Source of the DNA: Collinsella aerofaciens
GTDB taxonomy: Bacteria; Actinomycetota; Coriobacteriia; Coriobacteriales; Coriobacteriaceae
Reading direction: 5' to 3'
DNA: 26,828 nucleotides
Assembly (NCBI GenBank): GCA_008668235.1
Contig: RQCP01000008.1
Span: 1-26,828, forward strand
Part shown: one piece after another, positions 21,832 through 26,828 of the stretch
Layout of the letters: each line of letters starts with the position of its first letter
Position numbering within the stretch: position 1 is the stretch's first letter
Notes under the pieces: model-generated
What the model was told of the DNA's origin: nothing
The model's input: the letters and a program-made list of their open reading frames with translations, nothing else
The model's database searches: none
Translations under genes and position numbers: made by a program

Positions 21832-24800
21832 ATGTTGGAGCTCAAGAGTATTTGCAAAAGGTACGTTACGCAGTCGTTTACGCAGGTGGCGCTCGATAGC
21901 GTAAGCCTGTCTTTTCGCGATAACGAGTTCGTGGCCATTCTGGGTCCCTCGGGCTCGGGCAAAACTACGATGCTCAACGTTATCGGTGGGCTCGATCATT
22001 TCGATTCTGGTGACTTGCTGATCGACGGCATATCGACCAAGGACTTTCACGATCGCGATTGGGATGCCTATCGCAACAACCGCATCGGCTTTGTGTTCCA
22101 GAGCTATAACCTCATTCCGCATCAGACCATTTTGGAAAACGTGGAGCTGGCGCTTACGCTCACGGGCGTGGGGCATGCCGAGCGTCGCCAGCGTGCGCGC
22201 GAGGCGTTGGAGAAAGTCGGCCTGGGCGAGCACGTTAACAAGCGCCCGAGCCAGCTTTCGGGCGGGCAGATGCAGCGTGTGGCCATCGCCCGCGCCCTGA
22301 TTAATGATCCCGAGATTGTGCTGGCAGACGAGCCGACCGGCGCTTTGGATTCAACGACATCCGTACAGGTCATGGATCTGCTCAAGGACGTGGCGCGCGA
22401 CCGCCTGGTCATCATGGTCACGCACAATCCCGAGCTGGCGTACCAGTACGCCACGCGCATCGTTAACCTGGCGGACGGCAAGATCACCGACGATTCCGAC
22501 CCCTTTGATGTAGCAAAGGCCGTGCGTCGCGAGGCTAAGCCTACGCGCAAAACCTCGATGAGCTTTGTGACGGCGTTGGGGCTTTCTGCCCGAAACCTCA
22601 TGACCAAGAAGGGCCGCACGGCCATGACTGCCTTTGCGGGCTCGATTGGCATTATCGGTATCGCGGCGATCCTGGCGCTCTCCAATGGCGTAAACGGCTA
22701 CATCAAAAAGGTCGAGGAGGATACGCTCTCGAGCTATCCGCTCACCATTTCCAAGCAGGACTACGACCTGTCGTCCATGATGGGTGGTCAGGGGGCTGCG
22801 GATGATGACTCGCCTGAAAATGTGGATTCGTCCGACGACAGTGCCGGCGGCAAGGCTAAGGGAACCGATAAAATTCCCGTGGTTACGGCCGTAAAGGATA
22901 TGTTTGCGAGCGTTAAGTCCAACGACATGACGAGTTTTAAGGCATGGCTCGATGCCGGTGGCGACGGAATCGATAAAGAGGTCAACGCCATCCAGTACGG
23001 CTATGGCGTGACGCCAGTTGTCTATCGTTCGGGTAAGGGCGACGAGAAGCCCGTCCGGCTGGTGCCCAACGCTATGACCGAGGCCATGAGCGGAGGCGCA
23101 AGTTCGGCGGCAACGGTGAGCATGGAATCCATGGGAACCTCGGTCTTTAACGAGATGATCGACGACCAGAGTCTGCTCGACAGCCAGTACGATGTCGTCG
23201 CTGGTCACTGGCCCACGTCCGCCAACGAAGCCGTGATGGTGCTTTCGAGCCGTGGCACGGTGGGCGATTACACGCTCTACAGCATCGGCGCGCTGGATAT
23301 CAACGAGCTCAACGACCTGGTTAACAGCGTCATGGCGGCCGACGGTGGGGTCGAAACGCCCGAGACCGGCGCCGACTTTACCTACGACGATGCGCTGTCC
23401 ACGACGTTTAAGGTGTTGTCGCCGGCCGATGCTTATCGCAAAAACGAAGAGACCGGCATGTGGACTGACATGTCCGGTGACGCCGACTTTATGGCCGACA
23501 AGGTTGCCGACGGCATTGACGTGCACATTGTGGGCGTGGTGCGACCTAACGAGACGGCCAATGCGAGCGCGTTGTCTCCGGGCATTGCCTATACACATGC
23601 GCTGACTCACCAGCTTATGGAGCGCGCCGCCGATTCGCAGATTGTGCAAGAGCAGCTTACCCACCCCGAGACGGATGTCTTTACGGGCAAGTCTTTCGAT
23701 GAACTGCAGGGCGAGGCAAAACAGGGCGTGGATCTGGGCAGCATGTTCAGCGTGGACGAGGCGGCGCTGAAGAGCGCGTTCTCGTTCGATACGTCTGCAC
23801 TCTCGGGTGCGGCCGGCGGTATGGACCTGTCGGGTCTTGACTTGTCCGGGCGGGACATTGACCTTTCGGGCGTTGGTAAGGACATCGACTTCAGCGACAT
23901 CATGGCCAAAGCGCCAACCCCAGATTTCTCGGGCATTTTTGACGGCCTGGAACTCACACCCGAGCAAATGCAGCAGGTGGGAACACTAGCCAACCAGCTG
24001 TTTGAGGGCTTTTTGCGGTCTGATCAGTTTAAGGCGCTGTCGCCCGAAGATCTTAAGGACGCGTCAAAGCTTGCTTCCGCATTCTCGGCGTATCTTGAGG
24101 GTGATACGGCAGCCCAGCAAATCCTGGCCCAGCTCAAAGCGCTCGGCGGCGATGCCCTGGCCGAGCGCCTGCAGCAGGCGATGACCGACTATGTGCAAAA
24201 GCAGCTGGCTCCGTATCTGCAGCAGGCTATGGATCAGGTGATGAAGTCGATCAGCGATCAGATTGCGGCGATGGTGTCAGCTCAGCTCAGGGCAGGCGCA
24301 GCAGGGCTCATGGGCCAGATGGCGACGCAGATGTCGTCGAGTTTTGCTAACCTGGCGAGCGCCATGCGCGTGGATGCGAGTGCCTTTGCTCATGCCATCC
24401 ATTTCAACATGGACGCCGAGGACCTGAGCTCGCTCATGATGAGCTATGCGAAGGCGTCGAAGCTTACCTACGACAACAATCTGACCACGTTGGGTTATGC
24501 GGACGAGGCAGATCCCATCTCGGTCAAGATTTTCCCGCGCGACTTTGAGGCCAAGGAGCGCGTACTCGATCACATCGATGCGTACAACAAGCAGGTCAAA
24601 GCCGCTGGCCATGATGATCGGGCAATTTCGTACACCGACTACATGGGCATCATCATGGGTTCGGTGACCGACATCGTGAACACCATCAGCTTGGTGCTCA
24701 TCGCATTCGTGAGCATCAGCTTGGTGGTGAGCTCCATCATGATCGGCATCATCACGTATATCAGCGTGCTGGAGCGTAAAAAGGAGATTGGCATCCTGCG

Positions 24801-25086
24801 CGCGATTGGCGCGTCGAAGCGCAACGTGGCCAACGTATTCAATGCCGAGACCTTTATTGAGGGGCTTATCGCCGGTGTCTTTGCCATTGTCGTCGTGGTG
24901 GCCGTGAGTTTCCCGGTCAATGCCTGGGCGCTTGCGGCCAAACAGGTCCCCAACCTGATGAGTCTGCCCGTGCAGGATGCGCTGGTGCTCATTGCAATTT
25001 CGGTGCTGCTGACGGTTGTTGCCGGCCTGCTGCCGGCCCGTAGCGCATCCAAGAAGGACCCCGTCGAAGCCCTGCGCTCCGAATAA
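21832..25086 (+). CDS. Fused ABC ATPase/FtsX-type permease with large outside domain
   Basis: This 1084-residue MacB-like transporter has an N-terminal ATPase: Walker A GPSGSGKT (38-45), Q-loop Gln90, signature LSGGQ (142-146), Walker B VLADEP (163-168) and H-loop His198. A TM helix follows (about 265-285), then an outside domain of about 650 residues (to about 945), then three TM helices in the FtsX arrangement with LERKKEIGILRAIGASKRNV between. Such proteins do mechanotransmission or lipid/peptide/antibiotic extrusion rather than bulk transport. The outside part includes a repeated D-L-S-G segment (about 664-690) and helix-rich Gln/Ala stretches. ATG 21832 is chosen; a TTG nine bases earlier is less likely. 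It ends in a palindrome that overlaps the stop codon. Confidence 0.92.
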   Translation: MLELKSICKRYVTQSFTQVALDSVSLSFRDNEFVAILGPSGSGKTTMLNVIGGLDHFDSGDLLIDGISTKDFHDRDWDAYRNNRIGFVFQSYNLIPHQTILENVELALTLTGVGHAERRQRAREALEKVGLGEHVNKRPSQLSGGQMQRVAIARALINDPEIVLADEPTGALDSTTSVQVMDLLKDVARDRLVIMVTHNPELAYQYATRIVNLADGKITDDSDPFDVAKAVRREAKPTRKTSMSFVTALGLSARNLMTKKGRTAMTAFAGSIGIIGIAAILALSNGVNGYIKKVEEDTLSSYPLTISKQDYDLSSMMGGQGAADDDSPENVDSSDDSAGGKAKGTDKIPVVTAVKDMFASVKSNDMTSFKAWLDAGGDGIDKEVNAIQYGYGVTPVVYRSGKGDEKPVRLVPNAMTEAMSGGASSAATVSMESMGTSVFNEMIDDQSLLDSQYDVVAGHWPTSANEAVMVLSSRGTVGDYTLYSIGALDINELNDLVNSVMAADGGVETPETGADFTYDDALSTTFKVLSPADAYRKNEETGMWTDMSGDADFMADKVADGIDVHIVGVVRPNETANASALSPGIAYTHALTHQLMERAADSQIVQEQLTHPETDVFTGKSFDELQGEAKQGVDLGSMFSVDEAALKSAFSFDTSALSGAAGGMDLSGLDLSGRDIDLSGVGKDIDFSDIMAKAPTPDFSGIFDGLELTPEQMQQVGTLANQLFEGFLRSDQFKALSPEDLKDASKLASAFSAYLEGDTAAQQILAQLKALGGDALAERLQQAMTDYVQKQLAPYLQQAMDQVMKSISDQIAAMVSAQLRAGAAGLMGQMATQMSSSFANLASAMRVDASAFAHAIHFNMDAEDLSSLMMSYAKASKLTYDNNLTTLGYADEADPISVKIFPRDFEAKERVLDHIDAYNKQVKAAGHDDRAISYTDYMGIIMGSVTDIVNTISLVLIAFVSISLVVSSIMIGIITYISVLERKKEIGILRAIGASKRNVANVFNAETFIEGLIAGVFAIVVVVAVSFPVNAWALAAKQVPNLMSLPVQDALVLIAISVLLTVVAGLLPARSASKKDPVEALRSE

Positions 25087-25117
25087 TGTGACAAAGGGAC
25101 AGTCCCTTTGTCACATT
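25085..25117. repeat. 33-bp palindrome, REP/terminator-like
   Basis: AATGTGACAAAGGGAC (25085-25100) and its exact inverted copy GTCCCTTTGTCACATT (25102-25117) flank one base. The left arm uses the last two bases of the transporter stop codon. This looks like a repetitive palindrome of the REP kind that I recall as common in this group; it also likely ends the transporter transcript. A weaker AGACCC/GGGTCT pair follows (25119-25141). Confidence 0.75.
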
Positions 25118-25186
25118 GAGACCCTTGCGAAAACGGGGTCTAATTACCGTTCGGCAGGTTAAGAACTCCCTCTCCCCGCTTAATGC

Positions 25187-25248
25187 TTGACGAAGAGTCC
25201 TCTGGTTTATATACCTATCGGTAGGCATATAGGATGTATTGCCGATAG
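25187..25248 (+). promoter_or_regulatory. MFS promoter with TetR-like dyad
   Basis: TTGACG (25187-25192) and TATACC (25210-25215), spacer 17, are followed by the dyad CCTA-TCGG-TAGG (25214-25225) with TATA flanks. CTATCGG (25215-25221) also has an inverted partner CCGATAG (25242-25248) just upstream of the ribosome site. The layout fits repression by a TetR-like dimer; no such gene lies inside this window. Confidence 0.5.
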
Positions 25249-25261
25249 AAATGGAGCAACC

Positions 25262-26455
25262 ATGACTCTCACCACACCAGCCAAAAAAGATTGTCTCCGT
25301 GAAAGCGGCGCATTTGCTTGGGTCGTCGTTATTGCGCTCGGCTTAATGTCCGCCGGAACAACTGGCACATATAGCATTATTGCCGGCTCATTCGTTGCTC
25401 CAGTATGTGAAGATCTGGGCTTTGACTACACTTCTTTTTCTTTCTATTTCACCGCGATTCTTCTTGGCCTTGCGCTTGGGCTTCCGCTTTTGAGTCGCTT
25501 CATTCCAAAAGTAATCGGCAAACCATGGCATATTTGCATTGAACTCGTCCTTATTGCCGCCGGCGCCGCAATGGCGTTCTACACCGAGGTCTGGATGTTC
25601 ACCGTCTCCGCCGCAGTGATCGGCATCTGCTTTTCGTTTACAACGGGCGTCTGCATGTCCGATGTCATTGACCAATGGTTCAGCAAATCGTCCGGTCTCG
25701 CCATCGGCCTCGCTTGGGGCGTTAATTCTCTCTGCACGCTGTTATTGAGTCCTGTCATTACACTGGTCATCGAGCAGCAAGGCTGGCGTACGGGATACAT
25801 CGTGCTTGCGGCCGTTTCTGCAGCTATGATTTTGCCTGCAAGCGCATTTATCATTCGCCTTAACCCCTCTGATCGCAATATGCTTCCGTACGGAGAGACC
25901 GCCTCCGAAACCCATGAGAGCTGCAGCGCCGATGAGCAGGAAGATGTCCTTTCGGGCATGGCACTCCGCGATGCCGCGAAAACGCCGTCTTTTATTCTCT
26001 GTGTCCTCTTGCTTTGCGTGGCGCAGCTCACCTGCTGCATGAACCAGCTGTTTCCAACCTATGCAAGCGAGGTCGGTTTCAATCCTATCGTAGGAAGCTT
26101 AATGGTCTCGGCAGCTTCACTCTCCGATATCTTCCTAAATCCCTTCGTGGGCAAAACATGCGACAAGCTTGGCGCTATTAAAGCAACGGTCGCATGGACA
26201 GGTGTCAGCATTCTTTCATTCCTGCTTCTTATCATTGGCGGAAGCAATGAGACCGTTTCCATCATTGCAGCTGGTGTAAACGATGTCATGTTCGCCATCG
26301 TTGGAACCGCAATGCCGATGCTTCTCCTCTCGCTCTTTGGATCACGCGATTTTGGAAGGATCTATTCGATCGTTTGCTCAGCGGGCTATGTCATCGGTGC
26401 TTTTGGAATGCCGGTCATGATGAAGGTTTACGGTGTTAGCGCCGGGCGATTTTAG
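25262..26455 (+). CDS. MFS transporter, C terminus replaced by an insertion element
   Basis: This protein of 397 residues has about 11 predicted TM helices of the major facilitator fold, in the style of OFA/oxalate-formate or MFS_1 carriers (SAGTTGTYSIIAGSFVAPVC; AIGLAWGVNSLCTLLLSPVI; CDKLGAIKATVAW). A cytoplasmic loop (about 215-240) separates the two halves. GGAG lies five bases before ATG 25262. The normal gene should continue after MKVYG for the last helix, but the IS21 element begins at 26434, so the last six residues (VSAGRF) and the stop come from the element. The product probably lacks the final helix and may be inactive. The substrate is unknown. Confidence 0.85.
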   Translation: MTLTTPAKKDCLRESGAFAWVVVIALGLMSAGTTGTYSIIAGSFVAPVCEDLGFDYTSFSFYFTAILLGLALGLPLLSRFIPKVIGKPWHICIELVLIAAGAAMAFYTEVWMFTVSAAVIGICFSFTTGVCMSDVIDQWFSKSSGLAIGLAWGVNSLCTLLLSPVITLVIEQQGWRTGYIVLAAVSAAMILPASAFIIRLNPSDRNMLPYGETASETHESCSADEQEDVLSGMALRDAAKTPSFILCVLLLCVAQLTCCMNQLFPTYASEVGFNPIVGSLMVSAASLSDIFLNPFVGKTCDKLGAIKATVAWTGVSILSFLLLIIGGSNETVSIIAAGVNDVMFAIVGTAMPMLLLSLFGSRDFGRIYSIVCSAGYVIGAFGMPVMMKVYGVSAGRF

Positions 26456-26828
26456 CCGCTAATAGTCAAACGATTTTGACCAATCCCGGTCACCGAATAA
26501 TGGCCACCGTGCCTCCCCGCCGCCACTACGCTGGTGGTGCCAACACGCCGGCGTTAGGATGACTATTGAGGTGAACGAGAGACACGATGACCTACAGGAA
26601 ATTATAGACGCGGCGCTCCGGGAGATGGCCGCGGAGGAGGGCGACGGGTTCGACCCGCAGACATGCAACCTCGCTGAGTTCTGCAGTAGGACGGGGCGCA
26701 CCGGCTCCGGCGCGATGCCGGGAAGGGCCCACGGGTTCAGGGCCCTGCCCCACGGGACCAGCGGGAGGAGGACCGCGTCGGGCGTGCTCGCCGGCCACAC
26801 CGGCCTGGTGGACGACCTCCTGCGGAAG
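26434..26828 (+). mobile_element. Left end of an IS21-family insertion element, runs off the window
   Basis: The element starts TGTTAGCGCC at 26434, the TGT-type end of this family. CGATTTT occurs at 26447-26453 and 26471-26477, each followed by R-R-C-C, 24 bp apart, as in the repeated terminal binding sites of IS21 elements. An istA-type frame follows at 26559. The right end lies beyond the window, so the target duplication cannot be checked. Confidence 0.7.
26559..26828 (+). CDS. istA: IS21-family transposase IstA, 5' part
   Basis: The frame is open for 90 codons to the window end and reads MTIEVNERHDDLQEIIDAAL, then CNLAEFCSRTGRTGSGAMPG and ASGVLAGHTGLVDDLLRK. The CNLAEFCSRTGRT...SGHTG-type pattern matches the N-terminal helix-turn-helix part of IstA proteins, which bind the element ends before the DDE catalytic core further on. 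Codon use is AGG/GGG-rich like the IS200 fragment at the left edge. The start is uncertain: no clear ribosome site precedes ATG 26559. IstB would be expected downstream, outside the window. Confidence 0.7.
   Translation, partial: MTIEVNERHDDLQEIIDAALREMAAEEGDGFDPQTCNLAEFCSRTGRTGSGAMPGRAHGFRALPHGTSGRRTASGVLAGHTGLVDDLLRK

Noticed and set aside
22351..23967. 538-residue minus-strand frame
   Set aside because: It is antisense to the ABC transporter gene, His/Arg-rich and without motifs.
1..26828. CRISPR arrays, tRNA or rRNA genes
   Set aside because: No regularly spaced repeats, cloverleaf with CCA-type acceptor, or rRNA-like conserved sequence was recognised.

Overview
The window looks like a chromosomal segment from a high-GC, gut-type actinobacterium of the Coriobacteriia, most likely Collinsella or a close relative. 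This is inferred from gene content and style, not from a database search. The pointers are a divergent two-gene type IIA topoisomerase, a Tat/LAxTG surface protein beside a LuxR-type regulator, a PadR-DUF1700 operon, a CD1871A-type CXXC mini-protein in a redox operon, and several Coriobacteriia-like insertion and palindromic repeats.

Layout. Positions 1-~410 hold the 3' end of an IS200/IS605-type element whose TnpA frame carries a stop codon before its catalytic tyrosine. Next come an iron-sulfur-flavoprotein-like reductase (626-1156, +) and a convergent AAA-type ATPase with a C-terminal winged helix (1264-2358, -), which has three 19-bp tandem repeats just upstream. The topoisomerase operon (B subunit 4891-6888, A subunit 2605-4845, both -) ends in a strong terminator. 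A divergent region leads to an XRE regulator and a four-TM membrane protein (7208-8032, +). On the minus strand follow a 1455-residue cell-wall-anchored protein (8123-12490) and a LuxR-family regulator (12648-13652).

From 14244 the plus strand carries a PadR/DUF1700 operon whose third gene looks shortened, a stretch of decayed sequence, and an orphan 227-residue protein with a TTG start (15923-16606). Positions 16855-17633 are a gene graveyard. They hold a frameshifted fragment of the ATPase seen at 1264-2358, a tail fragment matching the end of the topoisomerase A gene, and an arginase-family fragment missing both ends and with a metal-ligand Asp replaced by Tyr.

The last third is a coherent envelope/redox block. 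A two-component system (17634-19444, -) is divergent from a CXXC mini-protein, a NapH-like polyferredoxin membrane protein and a TlpA-like thioredoxin lipoprotein (19535-21577, +). The three probably form an electron-transfer or thiol-redox chain across the membrane, perhaps controlled by the divergent regulator. An ABC/FtsX fused transporter with a very large extracytoplasmic domain follows (21832-25086, +), then a 33-bp perfect-armed palindrome and an MFS transporter whose 3' end is interrupted by an IS21-family element running off the window (26434-26828).

The most notable points are the decayed duplicate of the ATPase/topoisomerase junction, the redox operon with its repeat-bearing divergent promoter, the unusual Tat-plus-LAGTG surface protein, and the IS21 insertion that rewrote the C terminus of the MFS transporter. 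No CRISPR array, tRNA or rRNA was seen.
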